From positions 1-64,000 of the forward strand of contig JAEUIZ010000042.1 of NCBI GenBank assembly GCA_016793805.1: a DNA stretch of 64,000 nt. The letters are read 5' to 3'. The DNA comes from Phycisphaerae bacterium. GTDB lineage: Bacteria; Planctomycetota; Phycisphaerae; Phycisphaerales; UBA1924. The notes beneath the pieces are model-generated. The model did no database searches. It had not been told where the DNA came from and was given only the letters and a program-made list of their open reading frames with translations. The translations under genes and the position numbers were made by a program. This document shows positions 16,558-25,779 of this stretch, piece by piece; the stretch's first letter is position 1, and each line of letters begins with the position of its first letter.

Positions 16558-17505
16558 CTACAGGCGCCCGCGCATCCAGTCCCATTGGCGGCCGAGCCCT
16601 TCTTCGAATGGCGTCGTCGGCGCGTAGTCCAACTCGGCGCGGGCGCGGGCGAGGTCCGCCCAGGTGCGCTCCACGTCGCCGGTGGGCACGGGCTTGCGGT
16701 CGATGATCGGCTCGCGCCCGACCGTGCGTGCGATCGCGGCGATCATGGCGTCCAGCCGCACCGGGCGATCACTTCCCAGGTTCCACACGCGATACCCGTG
16801 GTCGTCGATCCGATCCGCGGCGGCGAGCACGCCCGTCACGATGTCGTCGATGTATGTGTAGTCGCGCGCCATCGACCCGTCGCCAAAGACCGCGATGGGT
16901 TCGCCGCGGGCGATGCGCGACATGAAGGCGTGGATGGCGAGGTCGGGGCGCTGGCGCGGCCCGAAGACCGTGAAGAAGCGGAGGCACGCCACGGGCATGC
17001 GCGTCGCGGCGTGGTGCGCGTGCGCGACAAGTTCGCACGCCTTCTTCGTCGCGGCGTACGGGCTGATCGGCGCGTCCACCGGATCATCCTCGGCGAACGG
17101 CGTCTTGCGGTTGTTGCCGTAGACCGAACTTGACGACGCGAGCACGACACGTCGGCACCCGGCCCGCGCGGCCTCGGCGAGCAGCACCGCCGTCGCCACC
17201 ACGTTGGCGCGCGCGTACCCGGCGGGATCGGCGAGGCTCGGTCGCACTCCGGCCTTGCCGGCGAGATGGATGATCGTCTCGGGCCGATGCCGCGCGAGCG
17301 CCGCACGCACCGCGTCCGGATCCGTGAGATCGGCCTCGACGAGTTCGTGCGCGCCCGCGTCGCGGGCGTTCTGCCGCTTGATCGCCTCGGCGTAGAAGGG
17401 ATCGAAGTTGTCGAGTCCGACGACGGCGCGCCCGCGTGCGAGCAGCGCCGCGACGACGTGCGAGCCGATGAACCCCGCTGAGCCCGTGACGAGAGTGGGT
17501 CTCAA
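16558..17505 (-). CDS. NAD-dependent sugar epimerase (UDP-glucuronate 4-epimerase-like SDR)
   Basis: A 315-residue extended short-chain dehydrogenase. The Rossmann motif TGSAGFIGSH is at the N-terminus, the catalytic Ser/Tyr/Lys are in SSSSVYG and SPYAATKKACE, and the substrate region LRFFTVFGPRQRPDLAIHAF is shared with UDP-glucuronate 4-epimerases. It probably interconverts UDP-sugars for surface polysaccharide. The start is TTG at 17505, supported by GGAGG five bases upstream and by the family N-terminus. An AACATA (TATGTT on the minus strand) -10-like element lies at 17521-17526. It stands alone, downstream of the AT-rich island. Confidence 0.88.
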   Translation of the reverse strand: MRPTLVTGSAGFIGSHVVAALLARGRAVVGLDNFDPFYAEAIKRQNARDAGAHELVEADLTDPDAVRAALARHRPETIIHLAGKAGVRPSLADPAGYARANVVATAVLLAEAARAGCRRVVLASSSSVYGNNRKTPFAEDDPVDAPISPYAATKKACELVAHAHHAATRMPVACLRFFTVFGPRQRPDLAIHAFMSRIARGEPIAVFGDGSMARDYTYIDDIVTGVLAAADRIDDHGYRVWNLGSDRPVRLDAMIAAIARTVGREPIIDRKPVPTGDVERTWADLARARAELDYAPTTPFEEGLGRQWDWMRGRL

Positions 17506-17683
17506 CCGCGCCTCCGACCAAACATAGCCCGCGCGGGCCGTCGGTCGACAAAGCAGGGCGCCATCGTGTGACAGCGCCCCGCTGGAGGAGAGAGAGATCG
17601 TGCGATGAACGAATCCCTATCTTTCTACGGGATCGGTCAACGCGAGTTTACCGATTGAGCAGATTCTGTGAACTTGGGTAGAG

Positions 17684-17692
17684 TTATCCACA
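17684..17692 (+). promoter_or_regulatory. Perfect DnaA box
   Basis: TTATCCACA matches the strict DnaA-box consensus base for base and sits inside the AT-rich island. I see only one strong copy; TGTGAACTT at 17667-17675 is a poor partial match. The site could be part of an origin or a DnaA-regulated element. Confidence 0.6.
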
Positions 17693-17806
17693 ACATCGCC
17701 CAACCTAAGACCTTACTAAATACGAACATCTAAGAGACCATCGCCTCATCTATTGAGATACGCGAAAGGCGGCCTCGGGAGGCGGAGTTTTTCGGTTGAG
17801 TCCGAG

Positions 17807-17844
17807 AAAAAAAAGAAGAGACCCAAGCCGTGAAGCGTTGGGTC
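17807..17844 (-). terminator. Rho-independent terminator of the 17885-18745 gene
   Basis: Reading the minus strand, a 7-bp stem GACCCAA/TTGGGTC (17838-17844 with 17820-17826) closes an 11-nt loop and is followed by TCTTC and eight T (17814-17807). It lies about 40 nt after the stop at 17885, the right place for that gene. Confidence 0.8.
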
Positions 17845-17884
17845 CCCTCCTCAATGATGTGATGGAGTCAGCGGCTTTGAGTGC

Positions 17885-18745
17885 TCAAGGCCAGGGGACC
17901 GTGACGTCGCTCATGTCGGGCGCGGGCTTGGCCTGGGGCCGCCGACGCGGCTGCGTTTGATCGCCGGCGGCGGGCAGCGCGAGCCGGCGGTCGAGTTCCG
18001 CTTCGAGGCGGGCGAGGATTCGCTCTCGCTCATCAGGGGGGAGTTGCGCGAGGCGCTCGACGATCCGCCGAGCGCGCTCGCGGGCGGCGGGTTGGACCGC
18101 GGCGTCGCCGGAGGGCGCGGCGGGCCTGGCACCTGCGCTGGGCTTGGCGGGCTCGGTGCCGGCCTGGCGCTGCGCGAGCCGCTTCTGGGCCTCCTGCTCG
18201 GTGCGTTGCTTGACGAGTTCCTGTCGTGCCCGTTCGACCTCGGCCTGGACGAACTGACGTTGCGCGGGGTTCAGGAGCGCCCAGATGCGAGTCTGATAGT
18301 CGCCGGGGCGCGGGGCTTCGCGGCGCATCTCCTCGCGGCGGGCCTCGTCCATCTGCATCTCGCCGGGGGCGTTGGGGTCGGAACGGTTGGCGCGCTTGGT
18401 GCCCTCGCGCACGCGTTCGCCGAACGCGCGGGTGGCCTCGCGGAACTCGCGCTCGATCGCCGCGATCTTCTGCTCCTGATCGGCCGAGAGCCGGATCGAG
18501 GTTGCGGCGGCGTCGCTCTTCATCCTGCCGAGGATCTCGGCATAGGCGCGCATCGGGATCCCGTCGCGCTCGCGGCGCTTGGCGCTCTCGCTGAAGGGCT
18601 CATTGGTCGCCGGGCGATTCTGACGGACCTCCGGGCCTTTGAGCGGGGCCTTGTCCTGACGGGCGGGCGGCGCCTCCTGACCCTGCGCCGCCGCACCCCA
18701 TGCCAGGCCGATCCCCACCACGCTGATCATCCATGTGCGTCGCAT
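17885..18745 (-). CDS. Exported Arg/Glu-rich helical protein (LTXXQ/Spy-like)
   Basis: A 286-residue protein with a signal peptide (MRRTWMISVVGIGLAWGAAA). The body is mostly charged helix: SADQEQKIAAIEREFREATR, then YQTRIWALLNPAQRQFVQAE. The 'LNPAQRQ' phrase resembles the LTxxQ repeat of Spy/CpxP-type periplasmic proteins. The C-terminus is proline-rich and ends with PPDERERILARLEAELDRR. A role in envelope stress or metal binding is possible by analogy only. A perfect GAGGAGGT Shine-Dalgarno precedes the ATG at 18745; longer in-frame starts run antisense into mrp and are rejected. It is divergent from mrp. Confidence 0.75.
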   Translation of the reverse strand: MRRTWMISVVGIGLAWGAAAQGQEAPPARQDKAPLKGPEVRQNRPATNEPFSESAKRRERDGIPMRAYAEILGRMKSDAAATSIRLSADQEQKIAAIEREFREATRAFGERVREGTKRANRSDPNAPGEMQMDEARREEMRREAPRPGDYQTRIWALLNPAQRQFVQAEVERARQELVKQRTEQEAQKRLAQRQAGTEPAKPSAGARPAAPSGDAAVQPAARERARRIVERLAQLPPDERERILARLEAELDRRLALPAAGDQTQPRRRPQAKPAPDMSDVTVPWP

Positions 18746-18798
18746 CGGTACCTCCTCGCGTGGGTGGCCTAACGCCCGCGGGCGGGCGGCTATTGCCA

Positions 18799-18804
18799 TA
18801 CGAT
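18799..18804 (+). promoter_or_regulatory. -10 box of mrp, leaderless type
   Basis: TACGAT lies 5 nt before the GTG at 18810, with no Shine-Dalgarno. It supports GTG as the start. Confidence 0.5.
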
Positions 18805-18809
18805 CGGCG

Positions 18810-19973
18810 GTGCGACTGGACAAGCCGACCATTCTCGCAGCCCTCCGAACGATTCCCGATCCATCGGGTCCGGGAACGCTCGAGTCAACCGGGGCGCTCG
18901 CGCATGTCTCAGCGTGCGACGGGCATGTGAGCCTGCGTGTGCGAGTGGGGGCCGGGGTTGGGTCAGCGGAACTCGATCGGACGGCGCAAGCGATGGCGGG
19001 TGTGTTGCGGCAGGCCGGGCCGCTCGCCGGGCTGGTGGTCGAGTTCATCGGCGCCGGCGGCGAGCGAGTGCACACGGCCCGAGCGGGCGGGGAGGTTGGG
19101 CACACGCCGATCGGCGGCCTGACGCCCGCGGCGGGCACGCCGACCGGGTCGGCGCGGGTTATCGCGGTGGGTGCGGGCAAGGGTGGTGTAGGGAAGTCCA
19201 CGATCGCCGTGAATCTTGCCGTCGGGCTGGCGCGGCGCGGGCGGGCGGTGGGGATCCTGGACGCGGATATCTACGGCCCATCGCTCCCGACGCTGCTGGG
19301 GCTGGGGGCGATGGAGCAGCGCGTGGTCGGGGGGCGGTTGCAGCCGTTCCTGGTGCACGGGGTGAAGGCGATCACGATCGGGAAGTTGGTGGAAGCGGAC
19401 AAGCCCTTGATCTGGCGTGGGCCGATGGCGCACGGGGCGTTCAAGCAGTTGGCGGAGCAGACGGACTGGGGCGAGTTGGACGACCTGATCGTGGACCTGC
19501 CCCCGGGGACCGGGGACGTGTCGCTGACGCTGGCGCAGACGCTTCGGCTGACGGGGGCGGTGGTGGTCTGCACGCCGCAGCGGGTGGCGCAGGACGACGC
19601 GGCCCGTGCGGCGAAGATGTTCGAGCAACTGGGGATCGAGGTGCTTGGGGTGGTGGAGAACATGAGTTACTTCGTCGCGGACGATCTGACCCCGCCGCGG
19701 GTCTATGACCTGTTCGGGCGCGGGGGCGCGGCGGCGATGGCGTCGCGGCTGCGGTTGCCGTTCTTGGGCGAGGTGCCGATCAGCGTGGCGCTGCGGACGA
19801 ACTCGGACAAGGGCGATCCGTCGGCGAACTTCGCAGCGGGCACGGCGCTGGCGGGGGCGCTGGAGGCGCTCGTCGGCGCGGTCGAGGAACGGGCGGCGTC
19901 GGCGGCGGTACGGCTGGGGCAGTCGAGGCCGACGCTCACGGTCCGGTCGGGAGCGGCTCGGTCTGGAGCGTGA
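18810..19973 (+). CDS. mrp: Mrp/ApbC-type P-loop ATPase
   Basis: A 387-residue Mrp/NBP35-family ATPase, a likely iron-sulfur cluster carrier. The N-terminal 85 residues align loosely with the MIP18/DUF59 domain (ILAALRTIPDPSG) but are degenerate. The ATPase has the deviant Walker A GKGGVGKST, DADIYGPSLP and DLPPGTGDVSLTLAQ. The C-terminal CxxC of many Mrp proteins is missing: the segment reads VVENMSYFVADDLTPPR. Some family members lack it, so cluster handling could use other residues. I chose GTG 18810 because the -10 box is 5 nt upstream and the upstream residues are not conserved. Its last 38 nt overlap the convergent gene. Confidence 0.9.
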   Translation: MRLDKPTILAALRTIPDPSGPGTLESTGALAHVSACDGHVSLRVRVGAGVGSAELDRTAQAMAGVLRQAGPLAGLVVEFIGAGGERVHTARAGGEVGHTPIGGLTPAAGTPTGSARVIAVGAGKGGVGKSTIAVNLAVGLARRGRAVGILDADIYGPSLPTLLGLGAMEQRVVGGRLQPFLVHGVKAITIGKLVEADKPLIWRGPMAHGAFKQLAEQTDWGELDDLIVDLPPGTGDVSLTLAQTLRLTGAVVVCTPQRVAQDDAARAAKMFEQLGIEVLGVVENMSYFVADDLTPPRVYDLFGRGGAAAMASRLRLPFLGEVPISVALRTNSDKGDPSANFAAGTALAGALEALVGAVEERAASAAVRLGQSRPTLTVRSGAARSGA

Positions 19974-20646
19974 CGTGCAGCCAGCCCTCCCCGGGCTCGA
20001 TCGCGACGACGCGCACCCGCCGACCGTCTTCGAGACTCACGACTGCGGGGCGCGCCAGCGGGACGTCGCCCTCGGCGGTGCGGCGGAGTCGATCGCGCAG
20101 GTCTGGGGTGGGCAGGAGGGGTGCGGCGACGCGGAGCGCCAGTGACGGCGGCGCGCCCAGGCGACCCACGCCCATGCGGCGCGCGTCGAGGTAGAGCCCC
20201 CCGTGCTCGAGCCGGGGCGTGACGTCGGTGGAGACGACGTGCCAGCGCCCCCCCGCGAGCACGCGGGCGCCGAGCGTGATGCGTCCCGGCGTGAAGGCGA
20301 CCTGCATCTCCCCGATCTCCCCGGGCCAGGCGTGGCCCTGGTTGGCCGACCACTTGGGGAGCCGAACGTTGAGCCAGGCGTTGGCCTGCTCGGCGGTGAT
20401 CTCGATGGTCCAGGGTTCGTCGCGTCGTCGGTAGGCGTGGTTCACGAGCCCGTTCTCGACCTGCTCGGCGAGAGTGATGGTGGCGGGGTCGTCGCGCGCG
20501 ACCCGTCCCCACCACGAGGGCGTGGACCGAGCGAGCGCCAGGGCCGCGAGCACGCCCAGGCACGCGAGCGTGACGACGCCCAGGGCGCACGAGACCACGA
20601 TCCGGCGAAGCCGGCGCGGCACCAGGGGCGGGGGGCGGGGCGCCAT
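19936..20646 (-). CDS. Single-pass membrane-anchored protein, unknown
   Basis: A 236-residue protein with a basic N-terminus (PPPLVPRRLRRI) and one hydrophobic helix (VVSCALGVVTLACLGVLAAL, about residues 17-38). A roughly 190-residue extracytoplasmic domain follows, including ITAEQANAWLNVRLPKW and GEMQVAFTPGRITLGARVL. The 'AEQANAWL' wording resembles lipid-binding or LmeA/YpmS-like proteins, but this is only an impression. The 3' end overlaps mrp by 38 nt in the convergent direction. I used the ATG at 20646 nearest the membrane helix. It lies 83 nt downstream of the MATE gene and could be in the same transcript. Confidence 0.7.
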   Translation of the reverse strand: MAPRPPPLVPRRLRRIVVSCALGVVTLACLGVLAALALARSTPSWWGRVARDDPATITLAEQVENGLVNHAYRRRDEPWTIEITAEQANAWLNVRLPKWSANQGHAWPGEIGEMQVAFTPGRITLGARVLAGGRWHVVSTDVTPRLEHGGLYLDARRMGVGRLGAPPSLALRVAAPLLPTPDLRDRLRRTAEGDVPLARPAVVSLEDGRRVRVVAIEPGEGWLHVTLQTEPLPTGP

Positions 20647-20729
20647 CGCGTGATGGTCGGCCTGTCGCTCGCGCCGATCAAGCCCGGGACGGTCCTCCGC
20701 CGACGCGACCGGCCCAGGGTGGCGCCAGA

Positions 20730-22142
20730 TCACTCCGTGCGCACGACGGTGCGGCGCTTCCATCCTCCCGCGATGAAGCGGGCGAGCAGGAAGACGCTGA
20801 GCAGCATGATGTAGGCCGCGGCGGCGATCCACGCGCCCAGGCTCTCCAGGTTGGGGGCGAGGAGGGTCAGCGCCGTGCCCCCGCCGACGATCACGAGCCA
20901 TGACAGCACGACCGAGACCACGCCCGGGACGACGGCGTCGCCCGCGCCGCGGAGCGCGCCGCTGGTGGTCATGGCGATCGCGTCGAAGGCCTGGAACGCG
21001 GCGGTGGCGATGAGGAACGCCGAGCCGAGCCGGACGAGGCGCTCGACGGTCTCGGGCGGGGTGTCGGGATCGACGAAGGCGAGCACGAGCGAGCGGCGAA
21101 AGACCACGAAGACGATCCCGCACGCGACCATGTAGGCGAGCGCTAGGCCGAGCGCGAGCCAGGCGCGATGGGCCGCGAGGTCGGGCCGCCGCATGCCCAT
21201 CCGCCGGCCCACGACGGAGGTGCAGGCGACCGAGATGCCCACGGCGGGCATGAACGAGAGCGACATGTACTGGTGCGCGATCCACCCCGCGGTGGCGTGG
21301 TCCGGGCCGAAGTGGCTCACGAGGTGGACCATGAAATAGCCCCAGCAGATCATCTCGTTCCCGAACATCGCGCCCCCGGCCCACCCGAGCCGCACGATCT
21401 CGACCATCTCCTTGCGGCAGCGTCGCCACGCGGCGCGGGTGTGGAGGTGGGCGTTGAGGCGCGGCCCAAGAAAGACCGCCAGGGGGATGGCGAGTTCGAT
21501 CGCGCCGGCGATGACGGTCCCGTAGGCCGATCCGGCGACGCCCCACGCGGGCAGGCCGAGCCGCCCGAGCACGAGGCCGTAGGTCAGGACGAGGTTGACG
21601 ACGTTGGCGATGACGCCCGCGGCGAGCACCACACCCGGGCGATGCAGCCCGAAGAAGAACTGCGAGAGGGCGCGCGTCCCGAGGGTCAGGACGCTCCCGA
21701 TGGTGAGGATCCGGCCATACTCGGCGGCGAGGCTCGCCTGCGCGGGATCGACCTGGGCCACGCGGAGCACGTCGGGAATGAAGAAGGAGTAGGGCACGAG
21801 CAGGACGGCCCAGAAGAGCGCGCCCAGCCACAGCCCGGCCCAGGCGTACGCCGGCGCGCGCTCGGGCTTGCGGGCCCCGAGGTTCTGCGAGACGAACGTC
21901 GCGATGATCGTCAGCGTGCCCGCGGCGATGGACATCGGCACCCACGACGCGAGCCCCCCGTTGCCCTGCGCGCCGACATAGATCGGCTCGGGCCCGATCC
22001 GCGAGACGATCAACTTGTCCACGAACGTCATGAGCGTGTACGAGGCCATCGTGGCCACCGTCGGCCCCGCCTGCCGGAGCAGTTCGCGGAGCGGGGCGGC
22101 GTCGTGCGTCGTGTCGTGCTCGAGGGTGGCCAGCGTGGACAT
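20730..22142 (-). CDS. MATE-family efflux transporter
   Basis: A 470-residue membrane protein with about twelve hydrophobic helices. Two homologous halves are visible: MASYTLMTFVDKLIVSRIGP and AGTLTIIATFVSQNLGARKP in the first, and HQYMSLSFMPAVGISVACTS in the second. The pattern VSQNLGA.....A is the MATE signature around TM2/3, and QAFDAIAMTTSGALRGAGD matches the second-half signature. It would export drugs or metabolites using a Na+ or H+ gradient. The start is the ATG at 22142; the Shine-Dalgarno is weak. It follows pdxA after 71 nt on the same strand. Confidence 0.9.
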   Translation of the reverse strand: MSTLATLEHDTTHDAAPLRELLRQAGPTVATMASYTLMTFVDKLIVSRIGPEPIYVGAQGNGGLASWVPMSIAAGTLTIIATFVSQNLGARKPERAPAYAWAGLWLGALFWAVLLVPYSFFIPDVLRVAQVDPAQASLAAEYGRILTIGSVLTLGTRALSQFFFGLHRPGVVLAAGVIANVVNLVLTYGLVLGRLGLPAWGVAGSAYGTVIAGAIELAIPLAVFLGPRLNAHLHTRAAWRRCRKEMVEIVRLGWAGGAMFGNEMICWGYFMVHLVSHFGPDHATAGWIAHQYMSLSFMPAVGISVACTSVVGRRMGMRRPDLAAHRAWLALGLALAYMVACGIVFVVFRRSLVLAFVDPDTPPETVERLVRLGSAFLIATAAFQAFDAIAMTTSGALRGAGDAVVPGVVSVVLSWLVIVGGGTALTLLAPNLESLGAWIAAAAYIMLLSVFLLARFIAGGWKRRTVVRTE

Positions 22143-22213
22143 GGGATGGTCTTGCGTGGGGAAGTGTGCGGCGAGAGCGGGGTTGCGGGCGGCGCGCCGG
22201 TGGCTGGGTTCGG

Positions 22214-23206
22214 CTACTCGCCCTGACGCGAGGCGAGGTCGATCGCCAGGGACAGCGCCGCGTGCATGCTGCCGGGGTTGGCGGCGTTGCGTCCCGCGAT
22301 GTCGTAGGCGGTCCCGTGATCGGGGCTGGTGCGGATGATAGGCAGACCCGCCGTGAGGTTGACCGCGCGGTCGCGGTCCAGCAGTTTCACGGGGATCAGG
22401 CCCTGGTCGTGGTACATCGCGACGACGAGGTCGAACGTCCCCGCGAGGGCGGCGTTGAAGATGGTGTCGGCCGGGAACGGCCCGAGGGCGTCGATGCCTC
22501 GCTCCCGTGCGGCGGCGATCGCGGGCGAGACGGCGCGGGCCTCGTCCTCGCCGAGGAGTCCCGATTCGCCCGCGTGTGGGTTGATGCCGCAAACCGCGAC
22601 GCGGGGGCGTTCCAGGCCGAGCCGCTGGCACATGCGCGCGCCCAGTTCAATCGCGAGGAGGACGCGCTCGGGTGTGACCGCCGCGGGCACGCGCGCCAGC
22701 GGGATGTGGGTGGTGGCGAGCACGACGCGCAGGCGCGGGGTGACGAACATCATGGCGTGCGGCGAACGGCCGCAGCGAGCCGCGAGCAGGTCGGTGTGGC
22801 CCGGGAACTCCCCGTGTCCCGCGAGCGCCCAGGCTTCCTTGCTGATCGGCCCGGTGACGATCGCGGCGGCGCGCTCGTGGAACCCCGGCCGCCGTGCGAG
22901 CGCCATCTGGATCGCCATCTCGACGGCCGCGAACGAGGCCAGTCCCCCCTCGGGCGTCGCCCGAGGCTCGATCCGATCGCATGGGACCTCGACGAGCATC
23001 GGCACAGGCTCGCCCGCGTCGGGCTTCGTGGTCCAGAACTGCGCCACGCCCGCGCGCGCCGCGGCGTCAGCCAGCGCCCGCTCCGGGCCGATGAGCACCC
23101 ACCTGGCCCGCGCGCGGAGCGATGCATCCGCCAACGCCTTGGCGATGACCTCCGGCCCGATCCCGCCGGGGTCGCCCAGCGAGACGGCGATGAGCGGCAG
23201 GGCCAT
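22214..23206 (-). CDS. pdxA: 4-hydroxythreonine-4-phosphate dehydrogenase
   Basis: A 330-residue PdxA of the DXP-dependent pyridoxal phosphate pathway. Motifs are near-canonical: VSLGDPGGIGPEV at the N-terminus, GPISKEAW, the metal-site GHTDLLA, GINPHAGESGLLGEDE, YHDQGLIPVK and the terminal RTSPDHGTAYDIAG. The family length is right and nothing is missing. No other B6 genes are adjacent. The ATG at 23206 follows a TAGGGT -10 box by 6 nt. Confidence 0.96.
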   Translation of the reverse strand: MALPLIAVSLGDPGGIGPEVIAKALADASLRARARWVLIGPERALADAAARAGVAQFWTTKPDAGEPVPMLVEVPCDRIEPRATPEGGLASFAAVEMAIQMALARRPGFHERAAAIVTGPISKEAWALAGHGEFPGHTDLLAARCGRSPHAMMFVTPRLRVVLATTHIPLARVPAAVTPERVLLAIELGARMCQRLGLERPRVAVCGINPHAGESGLLGEDEARAVSPAIAAARERGIDALGPFPADTIFNAALAGTFDLVVAMYHDQGLIPVKLLDRDRAVNLTAGLPIIRTSPDHGTAYDIAGRNAANPGSMHAALSLAIDLASRQGE

Positions 23207-23212
23207 GCGAGA

Positions 23213-23218
23213 ACCCTA
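23213..23218 (-). promoter_or_regulatory. -10 box of pdxA, leaderless type
   Basis: TAGGGT on the minus strand lies 6 nt before the pdxA ATG, with no Shine-Dalgarno. Confidence 0.5.
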
Positions 23219-23297
23219 GTGCGCTCCGCCGCCATCAGCCTCGCGCCCCGTCCCATTTCCCCTCCAGCCCACGCTCAATCCGGCCGATGCTGGCGAC

Positions 23298-23492
23298 ATG
23301 GAAGACCTCTCGATATCGGCCGCGTCCGCCATCCAGCAGTCCCATGTCCAGAACAAGATCGACGTCGCCGTGGCTCGCAAGGCGCTGGATGTCCAGCAGC
23401 AGCAAGGAGATGCGGCGGTCGCGCTCATCCAGCAGGCGGCCACGGTCTCCAAAGCGATCAACGCCGATGGCGGCTGCGACTGCTACGCCTAG
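23298..23492 (+). CDS. YjfB-family putative motility protein
   Basis: A 64-residue protein. MEDLSISAASAIQQSHVQNK followed by IDVAVARKALDVQQQQGDAA matches the small YjfB_motility family (short N-terminal segment, then a helix with KALDxQxxQG). Function is unproven; members often sit near flagellar genes. It ends in CDCYA. No Shine-Dalgarno is present, and the 20 nt before the ATG (CCGGCCGATGCTGGCGAC) are preserved at a decayed copy near 59.9 kb. The GCCGAT within it resembles a flagellar sigma-28 -10 core, but I find no -35. It stands alone between pdxA (divergent) and gmd. Confidence 0.75.
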   Translation: MEDLSISAASAIQQSHVQNKIDVAVARKALDVQQQQGDAAVALIQQAATVSKAINADGGCDCYA

Positions 23493-24635
<1,143 letters not shown>

Positions 24636-24724
24636 CGCCGAGTGGTCGCTGGTGCGCCCGGCGCTTCGCGAGGCTCCTCGGGTGCGCCCCACCGCTTCGT
24701 CTCATGACTCTTCGCGCTGATCGC

Positions 24725-25771
24725 CTATGTGCACCCCGCCGCGAACACGTTGATGTAGCACAGGAAGTCGTTGACGTTGAGCGTGGGCGCTGCCGTGCTC
24801 CCGTCGCAGTTCGCGTAGGCGTCGCCCGCGGCGTACTTGTTGAGGAAGCAGATGAAGTCGTTGACCGTCAGCGTCGGCGAGGCTGTCGAGGCGTCGCAGT
24901 TCGCGTAGCAGGGGGCCACGAGCGCGATGCCGTGGTGGTTGCCTGCGGCGATGGCGGTGTATCGCCCGGGGGGTGGGTTCGTCTGGCCCGCGCCGTTCCA
25001 GCCCCACCCGACGATGGCCCCGTCCGTGCGGAGCGCCAGACCAAACTGCCCTCGCTCGCAGGCAGACACCGCGACATAGGTGTTCCCACTCGGGACGTTG
25101 AGTTGTCCCGCGGTGCTCGCGCCCCATGCAACCAGCGTCCCGTCGGTTCGAACGGCGAGCGAGAAGCTCTCGCCTGCGGCAACCGCTCGGTAGAGGCCGG
25201 GCGGGACGTTGATCTGTCCGTACTGGTTCGAACCTCCCCAGGCAATCGCGACTCCGTCGTCTCGAAGCGCGATCGCGTGTCCGGCGCCTGCCGCGACTTG
25301 CGTGAATACGCCCGGCGGGACAGTCAGTTGTCCTCCCGCGTTCTCGCCCCATGCCGCGAGCGTTCCATCGGTTCGGATCGCCACGCCAAACCGATGCCCG
25401 GCTGAGACCTGGCGGAACTGTCCGCTCGGAACCATCAGCGGCAGCGGCGGCCCGCCCCACGCGACGAGGGTGCCGTCCGACCGAATCGCAGCGGCCCACT
25501 GCGTCCCCGCGTCCGCGTCGATGTACGTGCCCGCGGGCGGCTGTCCCACCAGGAAACCCCACTCCACGATGGTCCCGTCGGCGCGGATCGCAAGGCTACG
25601 GTCCTCGCCCGCCGCCACCTTGATGAACTCACCGGCTGGCACTGGGAACGACTGGTTCACGAAGTTGCTTCCCCAGCAGACCACGGGGCCGGGTTGGCCT
25701 TGCGCGAGCGAGGCCGCGGTGCCGCTGACGAGCGAAAGCCCCACGCCGACGATGCTGCGCGCTCGATGCAT
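24725..25771 (-). CDS. Exported RCC1-like propeller protein with C-terminal GC-type dockerin
   Basis: A 348-residue exported protein. After the signal peptide (SIVGVGLSLVSGTAASLAQ) come about six RCC1-like blades, each with the pattern VAAG..HSLAIR.DGT..AWG (for example VAAGESFSLAVRTDGTLVAW). The C-terminus has two calcium-loop/dockerin repeats, NCDASTASPTLTVNDFICFL and NCDGSTAAPTLNVNDFLCYI, ending FAAGCT. The dockerin probably anchors or sorts the protein at the surface; the propeller partner is unknown. The upstream gene's stop overlaps an ATG at 25783, but GAGGTG four bases before the ATG at 25771 favours the latter. It is in tandem with a second family member. Confidence 0.85.
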   Translation of the reverse strand: MHRARSIVGVGLSLVSGTAASLAQGQPGPVVCWGSNFVNQSFPVPAGEFIKVAAGEDRSLAIRADGTIVEWGFLVGQPPAGTYIDADAGTQWAAAIRSDGTLVAWGGPPLPLMVPSGQFRQVSAGHRFGVAIRTDGTLAAWGENAGGQLTVPPGVFTQVAAGAGHAIALRDDGVAIAWGGSNQYGQINVPPGLYRAVAAGESFSLAVRTDGTLVAWGASTAGQLNVPSGNTYVAVSACERGQFGLALRTDGAIVGWGWNGAGQTNPPPGRYTAIAAGNHHGIALVAPCYANCDASTASPTLTVNDFICFLNKYAAGDAYANCDGSTAAPTLNVNDFLCYINVFAAGCT

Positions 25772-25779
25772 CGTGCACC

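Larger units (their letters stand above)
17506..17884. other. Intergenic AT-rich island
   Basis: A 379-nt gap. From about 17590 to 17770 the base composition changes sharply to AT-rich (for example ACCTTACTAAATACGAACAT), unlike anything else in the window. It holds a perfect DnaA box (17684-17692), the terminator of the downstream minus-strand gene (17807-17844) and the promoter side of the epimerase gene. I see no ORF or recognisable RNA gene. A short GCCT-CGGG-AGGC hairpin followed by GGAGTTTTT lies at about 17773-17792. Confidence 0.75.

Noticed and set aside
17590..17850. A confirmed chromosomal origin
   Set aside because: Only one strong DnaA box and no dnaA/dnaN/parAB nearby; kept as a finding, not as an annotated oriC.
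18746..19201. N-terminal extension of the 17885 minus-strand gene up to 19201
   Set aside because: The region is antisense to mrp; the signal peptide and a perfect GAGGAGGT place the start at 18745.
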